A stretch of 20,043 nucleotides of DNA from Euprymna scolopes (taxonomy: Eukaryota; Mollusca; Cephalopoda; Sepiida; Sepiolidae), in NCBI GenBank assembly GCA_024364805.1, contig CM044491.1:91329481-91349523 (forward strand). The letters run 5' to 3'. The position numbers were made by a program, and so were the translations under genes. Position 1 is the stretch's first letter. Each line of letters begins with the position of its first letter. The notes below the pieces were generated by a model, which did not search any database, was not told the origin of the DNA, and saw only the letters and a program-made list of their open reading frames with translations. Positions 1-9,698 of this stretch are shown piece after piece.

Positions 1-6
1 TAATGA

Positions 7-153
7 AAAACTTCCAAATTTGGAAGAATTTGGACAAAAATTACAGAAAAGTGGGATGTCCTTTCCCCGGAGTATTGCTGCAATCTAATTGAAGGAATTC
101 CCAAAAGATTGCAGGCTGTCAATTTGCAGAACGGCTATGCTACTGAATATTAA
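7..153 (+). pseudogene. Tc1/mariner transposase C-terminal fragment
   Basis: The frame ending at the TAA at 151-153 reads WTKITEKWDVLSPEYCCNLI, followed shortly by IPKRLQAV and a final ATEY. This is the usual end of Tc1-type transposases: an ENLW-like segment, then W..I/L, a Cys-containing helix, and a basic (M/I)P.R...V segment near the stop. The catalytic DDE region is not in the window. The same frame has two stops in the first six bases of the window, so the upstream reading frame is interrupted or shifted. It encodes at most the last 48 residues of a DNA-cutting integrase-fold enzyme and is not functional here. Confidence 0.72.
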
Positions 154-230
154 CTAGTGATTTTGTGTTGCTGTTGTGTTTGTGTTGCATTAATCTCCTA
201 AAGCTACATTTAAATAATAATTTTCTATTA

Positions 231-258
231 TGCGGAATTTCTTTTTGCCTCCTATATT
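231..258 (+). repeat. Inner direct repeat of Tc1-like 3' terminus
   Basis: 28-base unit starting TGCGGAATTTC and containing CTTTTTGCC. It matches the unit at 421-448 at 24 of 28 positions, in the same orientation, offset by exactly 190 bases. In IR/DR transposons such units are transposase binding sites; that role is inferred here from position. Confidence 0.65.
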
Positions 259-420
259 TGATGTTTTTTTTAATTGACGTGAACACCAGAATATTTCAAT
301 TAAAAGTCAAATGTGAACAGGTAAAATTATAGAAGAATAAAAGCCGAATCAAATTAGGTATAGTTTGTTTAAACAGGTACATTAAATTTAGCTTAAATCT
401 GCAGTTTAAAAAAATACAAG

Positions 421-448
421 TGCGGACTTTCTTTTTGCCGCGTATATA
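421..448 (+). repeat. Outer direct repeat of Tc1-like 3' terminus
   Basis: 28-base unit starting TGCGGACTTTC and containing CTTTTTGCC, followed by CGCGTATATA. It is the outer partner of the unit at 231-258. Its distal end runs into TATATA, so the element/target boundary probably lies at one of the TA steps at 443-448. Confidence 0.6.
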
Positions 449-920
449 TCTTATTATTGAAATACTGAAAATGTGTAAAGGTTGTGTGAACATAATTTAT
501 TGTAATAAAACTATATTTAAAGCTTAAGTTTATTAGCCAGCACCTCATCATTCAGACGCCTTAGGACGCGTCTATCAGTCTAGAAAACGAAATTACAATT
601 ATTCCGGAATTTGTAAAAAAGTCGGAAAGAGCGTACTTGTCGACGCATGATTTGCTGCGCTTACCATCACTGAGTATGTTTTTATAACCGTGAATTTGTT
701 AATTGAAATTGAAGCCTTATCGCCGTCGTTAACTGGTACACAGGTGTCTAGGAAATCAACAATTCTGGCGCCGGATAGTTGCACTTGTGAGATGATTCTT
801 GACCCGCTGTCTTACGAAGCGCTGAACGATGTAAATCTGATAAGTATCGCAATAAAAATCAGATAGAATAAAGTGTGTACTTAGTTTTAGTCCAGTCTAT
901 ATATGTTGGGGGAGGGTCAC
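449..920. other. Unassigned AT-rich interval
   Basis: No gene, RNA or repeat could be supported. A 61-codon open frame on the minus strand (599-784) has no recognisable motif and is about the length expected by chance. Confidence 0.5.
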
Positions 921-924
921 ACAC

Positions 925-926
<2 letters not shown>

Positions 927-984
<58 letters not shown>
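927..984. repeat. Compound microsatellite (TA)n-(GA)n
   Basis: About 16 TA units (927-958) run directly into about 13 GA units (958-984). Such compound arrays usually grow by replication slippage. The short open frame across it is an artefact of the repeat. Confidence 0.97.
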
Positions 985-988
<4 letters not shown>

Positions 989-1141
989 TGGACCGGAAAA
1001 AAACATCATATCCTATGGCCACCGTGCACCGGGTTTCTACTGTATTGTCCACACACCCAAATATATACCCTATATATTTTTTCTCACATTTATAGTCATT
1101 TCGTTTTCTATTCGTATTATTCAGATTTTTCAGACTAATGT

Positions 1142-1509
1142 TTTCATCTTGATTGTTATCTTCACAACATTTAGGCCGCTGAAACCTCCGACCTTCTTCA
1201 GGTGTATCTTATCGGACTCGGGAATCTTTCTGTCAAACTCGGGAATCTGCGTGGAATTTCGAACGGAACCTTTTATTTAATCCACGAGAGAAACATGCTC
1301 TCGTTCCATCAGCCAATACTGGCTAGAAGTCCTGAGTAACGTGATCATTCTGACCCCGTGAATGAAATAAATAATTCTGTTCAAAACCTCGTTCAAAATT
1401 TCCTGCAGATTCCTCACTTGGACAGAAAGATTCTCGACTTCGATAAGATATACCTGAATTAAATCGGTTACGTCGACTGAAAGGTTAAATAAACAGTCAA
1501 GATGAGAAC
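1142..1509. repeat. Large imperfect inverted repeat (palindromic repeat element)
   Basis: The left arm (about 1142-1275) and right arm (about 1380-1509) are diverged reverse complements centred near 1327. The best-matched core is CAGGTGTATCTTATCGGACT at 1199-1218, with the complementary strand of 1437-1456 reading CAGGTATATCTTATCGAAGT. Homology continues through TCTTTCTGTC to the inner flank. The outer part of the left arm carries GGCCGCTGAAACCTCCGACC followed by TTCTTCAGG. A third diverged copy lies at 9035-9128. The arrangement suits a foldback element or two head-to-head insertions of one repeat family. The complementary strand carries CCTGAAGAAGG...GGTTTCAG, reminiscent of motifs around Penelope-like elements, but no family can be assigned. 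Confidence 0.7.
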
Positions 1510-3060
1510 TGTAGTCCGAAGAATAACCAATCCACATCTAAAAAAAATCAGAAACATTTTCTATTTATTGTGTAAAACTATGGTGCTTGTGCACTTACTG
1601 ATCCTCGCTATTTTTTAAATAATATTTTCAAGTTTTATTAAAGTTTAAGCATATCTGGTGTTATTAAATTGTTAAGTGAAAGTACAGATTAGGTACACAA
1701 CAGCCCCGTCCCCCTGTTAAGAATGGCTTTCTAAATAATAACTTCATTATTTCAGCACGGATCAATAATAACTCACTCATATTACTTAAAATAGATTTAT
1801 GTTAAAATTCATTTTACAACTTCATGCCAGTCGACAATCAGCTCTAGGAAGCGGGAAACCTAGAAGATATAAATCGGTTTTATTATGTGTATCTTCCTAT
1901 GCTTTACCGTCTCTTTTTATAAAAGGTTGATTTATCGCCAGCTAGAAAAAGCTGACGGAGTTTCTCAGGCATCTTGGTGTATATATAGTATAAGTACTAG
2001 GCTCTCGTCCAAATCGTTCCAGCGCTTAACGGAAAACGCCGGAAGGTTCCAAAACGCTAAGCGACTTAACCTTAATTTAAAAAATCGTAAAGAATAAAAA
2101 CTCCTTTGTTATCATATTTTAATTATATTAAAAAATATTTATCTTGATTTGAACTAAAAAATTATTTTAAAAAATCAAAAAAAGAAAAATGGCATATTAA
2201 CATTCTTTTTAAGCGTTTGCTATCGGTTTTTTGGTTATTAAAAGCATACATTTATTCATTACACTTACCTTTCTTATTTGGATTTGAGCTTTCTAAAGGG
2301 TTACGAAAAATTGTCCAATATTTATTCAAGAATATTACTTTCGTTTTGCTATTCATGTTTCATTGAGTCAGATCCCTGCTGATAGAAATAATATATTTTT
2401 TCATTAAAAAAATTGGCCAACATTGTGCGATAAACAAAATTCCGAAACATTCGTTCAGTACCTTCCAGTGTTTTCCGTACACCACTTGGACAATTTTGAC
2501 GATAGCACAGTACCGGCATCTTTGTTAGAATCAGAATGCACTAACTGTGGATTACTTACATTTCCACCCACACCTTCTGGCCTTGTGCAATATATTCCTC
2601 TGATGAGAAGGCGGTTAGCGCGATGTTTCTAATAATACAATGTATTAGTAGCTTACTGCTGTGAATGTTTCAAATTTGAATGTTTGATCTCTGGCTCACT
2701 CATTAATAGGAAATCTATAGTCGAAGCTACCGGAGCCAAAATATGATTTCCGGTCGTAAATACGGTGACGCCTTCTTGGATCGTGTCGTTCATAATGTTC
2801 CTCTTGGAATAGCGAATTACTTAATATATGAACACGATTGTAGGCAATTCAGTATACCATGATTCAAAATAGTGCAATATTCGCACATGTTAAATTAAAC
2901 GTAGTCAACAGTACGTGAAAGTCAATTTTAAGATTTTTAACTCCAGTACTCTATATATTTTATAAACAGATAATATAGATGAAATGTACAACGATCTGAT
3001 CTGATTCGTCAATTCTAGCAGATTATCACAAAGATTGCGTCTCATCTTTTCTTGATAAAT
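1510..3060. other. Unassigned AT-rich interval
   Basis: No supported gene. Open frames at 1885-2097 and 2423-2632 (+) are about 70 codons and show no recognisable domain. The second contains a pair of cysteines (CTNC) but no pattern that repeats. 2100-2210 is very A/T-rich, with runs of A. Confidence 0.45.
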
Positions 3061-3069
3061 CAAGGGAAA

Positions 3070-3182
3070 TTGATAGATAAATATATAGAGGTAGATAAAT
3101 AGATAAATAGATAGAGGAAGAGACAGAAAGAGTAAGAGCAAAAGAGAGTTCAAGAGAGGAGGGGAAAAGGAGAGAGAAAGCG
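3070..3182. repeat. Purine-rich tract (GATA/GAGA)
   Basis: Degenerate AGATAAAT/GATAGA units pass into a G/A-only stretch with almost no pyrimidines on the plus strand. The apparent 114-codon minus-strand frame across it (rich in Ser, Leu, Phe and Ile) is a low-complexity translation of this tract and not a gene. Confidence 0.85.
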
Positions 3183-4500
3183 CTCGTACTTTGAATAGTC
3201 TCCATTCCCCTCTTTGTGATGGTGTTGCTCCTAGGAAAAAATGCAGCATTTTATTATAACGAATAAATATGTCTATAATGTAGTTCTAAAGTTACATAAC
3301 ATAGTGACTAATAATCTAGACATAATAAATTTGTATTTGGCATCTGTTGTTGCAACACCACGGTATTTTGGTTCAGAGGGGAATTTCTGAAAGGAAAATA
3401 ATCTATAGTAGATATGTATATTGTAAAGGAAAATACCCCGAAAAGATTGTGCTATTCTTTACTAATAACATTTACGACTACGTTATCAGACAGAAGAGAA
3501 CACCAATAAAGAAAAAGGTTGAGGAAACGAACTACTGCTGCGTGTTGTCTATAGAACGGGGTATAGACACCGGTGAGAAATATCGAAACGTGTGGCGAAA
3601 TCCTTATGTTAAGGTTATGCTAGCTCCGACTTCGAACACTCGTTTAGTAAAGCGACTTACTAATTATCATTGCTCGAATAAGCTAATATAATACTTCCAA
3701 ACAAGTACATCTCTTTTTGCGGGAAGTATCAATCAAGAAGAGAAATATCTAATCAGAATATAAACCAGCTATGATTCGACACATTTTATCTGTGACCCAA
3801 ATTTATGTACACGCTGATCTAACTTAACTTCTAATAAATGTTCCAACTCAGATTGTAATCTTGTGTTCATACACATACACGTTGCATATATGTTGCTACA
3901 GAAAGGTGCATATTCCATAGAAATAAATTATTCTAGAAGCATTTATCAAAATGTAAATGCGGTTACATTCATGTGTTATAGCATAATAAACGGAGTTTTG
4001 TTAATTTAATGATAACACACATTTATTCCCAACAATTCATAGTATACAAATGTTGAACAAATTTTTATTTTACCGATAGTTCATATTTGTTTTTTGCATA
4101 GGATTCACAACTTACCTTAAGGCAACTAGAGGATAATTGTAAATGAATATAAGCTTGTGAAACAACAACATAATGATCAGAAGTGGTGTAAAGAGAGCGG
4201 AATTTGATTATTTCTATTGGCAAACCGTTTATTTGCATAGGATTGAAAACGACTATTTGTAGTATACTGGAAAACGGAAACGCGGTACAAAGTTCCACAG
4301 GTGGACAGATGTAGGATAGAATCTTTGTTCATAGAATTTGTGTTAACATTTAGGCAGCGGTAAAGAGTCGGAAGAAATATTGAGAAGTGATTGTAGATAG
4401 ACGCATGTTGAGCACTTGCATGGTATCAACGATATAGCAGAGAAAACTCAATACGTCACTTCTGTGAACAAAAGTTGTAAAAAGAAAAGAATATTTATTT
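3183..4500. other. Unassigned interval with one weak open frame
   Basis: The longest open frame not explained by a repeat lies at 3347-3691 (+), 114 codons. It is basic, contains a Cys-Cys pair, and has no domain, signal peptide or membrane segment that I recognise. With no splice or promoter context and no similarity I can name, it cannot be called a gene. Nothing else is visible in the interval. Confidence 0.4.
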
Positions 4501-4504
4501 ATTT

Positions 4505-4861
4505 ATTTATTTATTTGCGGACTATTATCCGCATCTTCATAGTTGTTGTTTCAGGACTTTTAAGCCAACTATTCCTCTGACCCTCTGTCAGATGGTTACC
4601 CGCGAGGGGATAGGGCCCGTGGCGCAGTGAGTAGAAGCGATGAATTTCCACGGTTCCAGATGAACATTATCTGAAGCCGGCCAGGGGATTAGTTAGCCCA
4701 GACTTGGTGAGACAACAACTCTGGAAGACAGTAATTACTGAGGATACAGTTGAGAGACTCATCATTTTTATCTCGTCGCGCTTTACGACCTGACGAAAGT
4801 CAGAGGAATAATTGTAAAACAACAACTGTAAAGATGAAGATAACAGTCTACAAATAAATAA
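4505..4861. mobile_element. Short inverted-repeat element with tRNA-like core (MITE or SINE-like)
   Basis: The ends are inverted copies of one another. The left arm (4505-4590) carries ATTTATTTGCGGACTATTAT, AGTTGTTGTT, and ATTCCTCTGA with a nearby GTCAG. The right arm (4790-4861) carries CTGACGAAAGTCAGAGGAAT, AACAACAACT and CTACAAATAAAT. The left arm has about 15 extra bases relative to the right. The middle (4600-4680) is more G/C-rich and has a tRNA-promoter-like segment. The length (about 360 bases) and absence of coding capacity fit a non-autonomous element. ATTT-type repeats at the left edge hide any target duplication. Confidence 0.6.
4620..4660 (+). promoter_or_regulatory. Possible RNA polymerase III A/B-box-like segment
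   Basis: TGGCGCAGTGAG at 4620-4631 resembles a tRNA A box (TRGCNNAGYNGG). GGTTCCAGA at 4652-4660 partly resembles a B box (GGTTCGANTCC), at a tRNA-like distance of about 32 bases. The B box lacks the central CGA, so any promoter is degenerate. tRNA-derived SINEs are known in cephalopods; whether this is one is an inference. Confidence 0.35.
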
Positions 4862-5563
4862 GTATACAAGTTACTCATCTCAAAAGTTTCCAATAATAAA
4901 ATAATAAGAAAAATACATAAACCTTTAAGATTCTTAGCCGGATTTGAACCTTGTCAAAGCTGAAAAGGGTACTCTGAGTATCTCCTCTCTAGACATGGAA
5001 ACAGTACTCAATGTTAAAACGTATTTGGCTCTTATACATATAAAGAATTGCGTCCGACATAAGATATTTTCTGGGGAGGTAGAATGATCCAACGTTTTTT
5101 TCCAGCGATCTGGGTAAAATATTTTAATTAAATGCTCCATTCCAAGTTAGGAGTGAAAGTCAGTTCCAGAAGTTTGTTGAAGCAGTTACTTCCTCAAGAC
5201 GAGAGACATTTTTTAGTGAAATAGTAGTAGATTCATACTTTTAAAAAATGTATTTGGGAGTTATTGTACACAATGGAATGGACTTCAATATGACCGATTC
5301 CATACTTCGAAGTTGTCAGTTATGCCAATCACGTAAGCCAATATTTTATAAACATGGCGACTAGCAGTCCGAGGAATTTTAAATATCAAATTCTACATTT
5401 GTTCAGGCTAAATGTGGATGGAGGGGGTGTTTACTCCAATCTAGTTTCAGACTGGTGCTATCACATTACAAGTATATGGCATATTCACATGGGCAAATCG
5501 GTTTTTGTTCGAGCACCAGAATTATGTAACGTAGAGGTTGGCCAGTAATAGACGGATGACTAT
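4862..5563. other. Unassigned interval
   Basis: No supported gene or repeat. GCCGGATTTGAACC at about 4938-4951 looks like a B box on the minus strand, but I could not find a matching A box. The short open frame at 5354-5548 has no recognisable feature. Confidence 0.4.
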
Positions 5564-5566
5564 TTA

Positions 5567-5665
5567 TAGTCCAGTCAAATTGCGGCTGAACCTCAAACAA
5601 ATTGCTAACAAAATTTTTTAACTTGCATTGTAAGCATGAATACCCTCTCTTCCAGATAAAACGTT
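5567..5665 (+). repeat. Left terminal inverted repeat
   Basis: It pairs with 7695-7809 in inverted orientation. Similarity starts at TAGTCCAGTCAA and fades after about 100 bases, in the region GATAAAACGTT. Confidence 0.78.
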
Positions 5666-5669
5666 AGCC

Positions 5670-7130
5670 TCAGCGAAAGACTGTGGCTGATTTCACAGGA
5701 TATGTTCCTTTGTGCTCTGACAGCATAAGGCGTGACCATGCGGTCTGAACGGATGTAAAATTAGTGAAACTCTCAATGGATGTCATCATTAGTAGTGGAA
5801 TCGACAATTTCTTTGTCCGGAGTTCTTTAAATGTCATTGGTGGTTTGTTGTTGCGCTGTGAATCTGGGTACTTTATGTTGACCATTCCAACCCTTATATC
5901 TTCTGAAGGGACTTGAATCATTTGAACTGGTTTTGCTTTAACTTTCCTGGGCGTAAACGATGCTATGATGACTATACCATGGAATGTGTTTAATCCATCA
6001 ATACTCCTTGCAATACGCCCCATATTATAAGCTACGAATTGCACAAATTCAAGTTCAACAGGGAAGACAATTTCAGCGCCATGAACAAGAGCAGCACTTC
6101 TTTAAAATTTCTGGACTCCCGAGAAGGATGAATAGAAGCCATGCTTATTCAGAGTGTCAATCAAGAATCCTGACCTACATTATTCATGCATTTCCACTGC
6201 TTAACCAATCTGAAAATGTACAAGGAGGACTCTTGCTCTGACCTATTGATGCAAGTTTTTAATCATTGTCTTTGCCTACAAATATTTTTCCGAAAAAGAT
6301 AATATTTTAAGAACATATTCAAGAATCGCATCCTGTTCAAGATCATTCTTCAACGGGTAACATTCTGAACTTGTCTGGATACTTTTAATGTCATTCTTGA
6401 TAATCTTGGTTGCCGTCTCTATGATTCTAATGGCCCTTGATTCTGAATTGTCTGTTGAGCGACTGTTTGCCTAGTATTCATTGAAAATACATTTAGCTGT
6501 ACGTAAGAATGTAACAACTTTACATTTCCCATTAATTTCAGTTACAATGATTTGTCGTTTAAACGTTCTAGCAATCGAGATTTCATGTATGTGAGACTGT
6601 ATGGTTCAAGGCTTGTGTCCCCGAGAATTTCCTCCATTTTTTATTATCAAGAACGACAATCGTGGGTTTTCTCTGTTCATTTTGCTGCAAATAATAAGCA
6701 ACTTCCAGAAATGCCTACTTTCTCTCTGAATCTTCTGGTCTATCCAGATTTTGCTTCTTAGAAAAATAAGCGGAAGAGAATGCCTTATAAATGTTTTTAT
6801 TGGAATCAAATTTTGCAAAGCACGTTCTGTGATAACGTGCTTCTTCTGAAACAAGCTCAGCTACATAATCTATTCTACCTTGAATAGTGGATGCATAGCC
6901 ATCATGTTTTCGGACTTTCTCACAAACTGTTAATAATGTCATTAAACTCAATAGTTTCTACATGGAGATACATCAATATCTCTTATTTCTATCAGATTTT
7001 GCTCCAGATCCACAAAAAAAAAACACTGTTCCCTAAAGTCAAACCCACACAAAGAGCGGATTTCACGGGATGGCATTTAATCATGGATAGACCTGCTTTT
7101 ACGGTCAATTTATATGAATTTGGAGTTATA
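5670..7130 (-). pseudogene. Decayed gene of a multicopy invertebrate family of unknown function
   Basis: Several minus-strand frames carry consecutive pieces of one long protein. Around 6740-6951 is a segment with VAELVSEEARYHRTCFAKF. Around 6380-6540 are VVTFLRTAKCIFNEY and IIETATKIIKNDI. The piece at 5670-6044 starts QFVAYNMGRIARSIDGLNTF, continues HGIVIIAS, and ends near a W-x-R-L-M-L-S-E-H-K-G segment. From memory these resemble a repeated, largely unannotated family seen in many copies in cnidarian, mollusc and other invertebrate gene sets; I know of no assigned function. Several stops and frame changes make this copy non-functional. Its position inside inverted repeats suggests it is the element's own gene or cargo. 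Order and strand of the pieces are consistent with one gene. Confidence 0.6.
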
Positions 7131-7694
7131 TGCCTTTCTTGTGAAGACGTTGACCAATCTGAATGAGGATATTCCTTTCACGTTTTTACAGAAGCTGTGT
7201 AAACGAAATCGATTCCCTTTAAGCTGACAATGAATGTTTATTTATTACTGGACAGTTAATTTTTGCATCAATAATCATCGGCACTTCACGCTGGCGTTCC
7301 TGAAATTCGAATATCACAGATTATTTATTAAACTACTGTAGTAATATATCAAGAGACAAAAATAATGGATAAGAAATTATAACGGGTGTGCACATTGTGT
7401 TAAAAAAACTACATGGGGAAAAAAGAACGTTTTTCAAAAAATGTTTTTTTTCGGCATTAACTGATCTTAAAAGGTTGATATACCGTAAAACCAAACCAAA
7501 GCAAATCGAACCTAAAAAGTGATAATTATATTTAACTTCATGCAAACTGTTGGTTTTATCCAATTTCACATTGCTGCATTTGTTATTTTTTAAATTAAAC
7601 TTACAGTAATTGAGTTGAGAGTAGGGAGGTCATAATTGGCAGGACCCTTTTAAGGTAGCGGCCGTTGACCTCCAACACCAAGGATAATTTTGGT

Positions 7695-7809
7695 AACCTT
7701 TTATTTTTATCTATAATAGGAGTTATTCATGCCCAATATCCAAGTTAAAACCCTTTGTTAGCAATTTGTTTGAGGTTCAGCCAAAAAATCAGCTAGATTG
7801 ACTGGACTA
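7695..7809 (-). repeat. Right terminal inverted repeat
   Basis: Reading inward from 7809 on the minus strand gives TAGTCCAGTCAATCTAGCTG. GGCTGAACC and the rest of the left TIR sequence then follow, out to GATAAAAATAAAAGGTT. Confidence 0.78.
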
Positions 7810-7812
7810 TTA

Positions 7813-9034
7813 GGAATACCAATTTTGGTATGTTGTAGGGCTACGCCACCCCTTTGCAGAAATAGCAAAATTCTAACGTCGTCATCTACCTAGCTGAGAT
7901 ATACATGAGTTTGGATATCCCTTATTAAATTGATATTCCCATGAAATTTCCTCTTATGGGGGAAGCCTGTTCAAACATGACGTCAGATATGCACGTTTTT
8001 TATAGACAGGGTATTGTTACATAAAAAGGGCTGCCCCTTCCCATGTAAGTAAGAAGACAGACTAGATAAGTGAAAATGATATTAGGAAAAGCAAGATTCG
8101 AGCCCTGTAGGCAAGTGTGAAAAAATAATGGATAAACTGAAATCCTAGAAATACAGTCGATTGTTAATTCTTATAGAAATAACTGGATATTAAATATGTC
8201 AGTAAAAAGATGGGGCATGCAAGTTTATATATAATGATCAAAAATTGTTTCAATATTGAACAGTTAAAATCGGGAATTCTTTGTTTGCCAAAAGTACGCT
8301 TGGACAGACATAGGTAAAATCGACGTAAAATTTAGTCACGTTGGTTAAGAGCCACAGGCTGACGTCATAAACAAAGGAGTTTCTCAATATATTGAAATGG
8401 GGTTCGAAGTAAGGGCGATAAGATCACAATCACAGCCACAGTGATAGAGTCAGTTAGAGACGAGAATCTGGAGCGACTTAGCGGAACTTATCCCCTTAGA
8501 GGCGAAGGGGGGGGAAGAGTAGACCATACAAGTTTGAATTCCAGACATGATCAGTCGCCCGACAGATGCATCTTCATGGTGTCCTTACAACCGAAAAGGT
8601 AAATTTATTTTGTCACCTTTAATGAACTTTGTATAACTCCCCCTCAATTAATGTATCTCCCTTCCCCTGTGTTTATAAATGTCTCAACTCCGTATTAATA
8701 ATATGAAGTCTCCAAGAATCGTCACGTCGTAGTGTGTGTAATCTATATAAATATGCCCCCCATGCAACAGAACAATCTAAAAATACGTCATCAAACACTT
8801 CAATTATTTATCCCCTACTATATAGTTTTTACTCCTTGAATGTAAATATACCCTTCATGTCGCTGCCATACTATTACATAATACCTTTCTGCCATAACTA
8901 TACGAAAAGTTCATGTATTTTGCATTTAAATTGAATTATGATTCTTTCATCTCAGATTTGTTTTGCTTCTTCTATTTTAGATGAGGTTTGATTAACTTGT
9001 ATTTTTTGTATTTCTTTACCACCTTTCGAATTTT
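7813..9034. other. Unassigned AT-rich interval
   Basis: No supported gene. A short poly-G run lies at about 8509-8516. Isolated tRNA B-box-like words occur near 8088 (minus) and 8400 (plus) without convincing A boxes. An open frame of 66 codons at 8734-8934 has no recognisable motif. Confidence 0.4.
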
Positions 9035-9128
9035 GGGTGTTATTCACAAAACAAATTGACCGATAAAACCTCCGACACTTTTGTGGTATATGTTATAAAA
9101 CACGAGAATTTTCATGTCAGATGCGAAA
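9035..9128 (+). repeat. Diverged copy of the 1142-1275 repeat
   Basis: The order of words matches the left arm at 1142-1275: TTCACAAAAC, then GACCGATAAAACCTCCGAC, then a TTTGTGGTATATGTTAT segment, then CACGAGAATTTTCATGTCAG. The counterparts there are TTCACAACAT, GGCCGCTGAAACCTCCGAC, TTCAGGTGTATCTTAT and CTCGGGAATCTTTCTGTCAA. Identity is clearly partial, so this is an old copy. It is in the plus orientation and has no inverted partner nearby. Confidence 0.55.
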
Positions 9129-9313
9129 TATATACATTAGACTAAAACCTTATTCAATTCACGGGGTAAATTGTCCTCGTTTCATCCACCGTATATGTTC
9201 ATGGTATTGAGTGTGCGGAAAATAATCACACGCAAGTGTATATGTCGTAGCACTTCATCCGTAGAATCACGGTTTACTATTAATATTTATTTCCCTCTTG
9301 TACATACACAAAA

Positions 9314-9315
<2 letters not shown>

Positions 9316-9346
<31 letters not shown>

Positions 9347-9360
9347 ATGCATATATATAT

Positions 9361-9398
<38 letters not shown>

Positions 9399-9480
9399 TA
9401 CACAATATATTTATATATATAATGCATATATATAACATGTATATATATACATATATAACATATATTATAATAATATATTC
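9316..9480. repeat. Complex TA-rich array with repeated TTTATATATAATGCATA units
   Basis: Pure (TA)n blocks are interrupted twice by the same word, TTTATATATAATGCATATAT, then AACATATA or AACATGTATA (about 9338-9370 and 9411-9445). This gives a higher-order duplication of about 73 bases within the microsatellite. The minus-strand open frame here (Ile/Tyr repeats) is an artefact. Confidence 0.9.
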
Positions 9481-9595
9481 CAATCTGTGACTTTGTTCCT
9501 TCACAATATACCTTATATATGACATCGTAGCAAATTACATCATATATGACCTATATGGTTTTGATCTATAACGCCAGTTCTGGTATATACAGGTA

Positions 9596-9698
<103 letters not shown>

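Larger units (their letters stand above)
1..448 (+). mobile_element. Tc1/mariner-type DNA transposon, 3' part
   Basis: The right-hand portion of a Tc1/mariner element; its left part lies outside the window. It holds the C-terminal tail of a transposase ending at 153, then about 270 bases of non-coding DNA containing two similar direct repeats (231-258 and 421-448). The second lies next to a TA-rich junction (TATATA at 443-448), as expected for an element that duplicates TA. Direct repeats inside a terminal inverted repeat are the IR/DR architecture known from Sleeping Beauty-like members of the family. The outer boundary at about 445 is inferred, because the left end is not available for comparison. 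Confidence 0.7.
5567..7809 (-). mobile_element. 2.2-kb TIR element carrying a decayed uncharacterised gene
   Basis: Both ends begin TAGTCCAGTCAA read inward. The left end (5567-5665) and the reverse complement of the right end (7695-7809) share GGCTGAACCTCAAACAAATT followed by GCTAACAAA, then TTTTAACTTG and GCATGAATA. The left copy lacks about 11 bases present in the right. TTA sits immediately outside both ends (5564-5566 and 7810-7812), fitting a 3-bp target duplication. Such TWA duplications are typical of PIF/Harbinger, but no Harbinger transposase is visible, so the superfamily is open. The interior has a broken minus-strand gene (about 7130 to 5670). Confidence 0.72.

Noticed and set aside
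927-984. CRISPR-like or protein-coding interpretation of the regular repeats
   Set aside because: These are simple dinucleotide microsatellites without unique spacers.
1278-1320. CTGATGG plus a strong hairpin on the minus strand, considered as a hammerhead ribozyme
   Set aside because: The required GAAA after stem II and the A of CUGAUGA are missing, and no cleavage site geometry fits.
2905-3249. 114-codon minus-strand frame rich in Ser and Leu
   Set aside because: It translates the purine-rich tract at 3070-3182, and its composition explains its openness.
3347-3691. 114-codon open frame on the plus strand
   Set aside because: It is the longest frame not caused by a repeat, but it has no recognisable domain, promoter, splice or family similarity. 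It is plausible by chance in 20 kb.
4936-4952. B-box-like word on the minus strand (also near 8088, and near 8400 on the plus strand)
   Set aside because: No A box at tRNA or SINE spacing and no cloverleaf folding; isolated 10-base words are expected by chance.
5567-7809. Assignment of the TIR element to a virus-like or Polinton-type element
   Set aside because: It is too short, with no polymerase, integrase or capsid-like segment visible, and a 3-bp rather than 6-bp flanking duplication.
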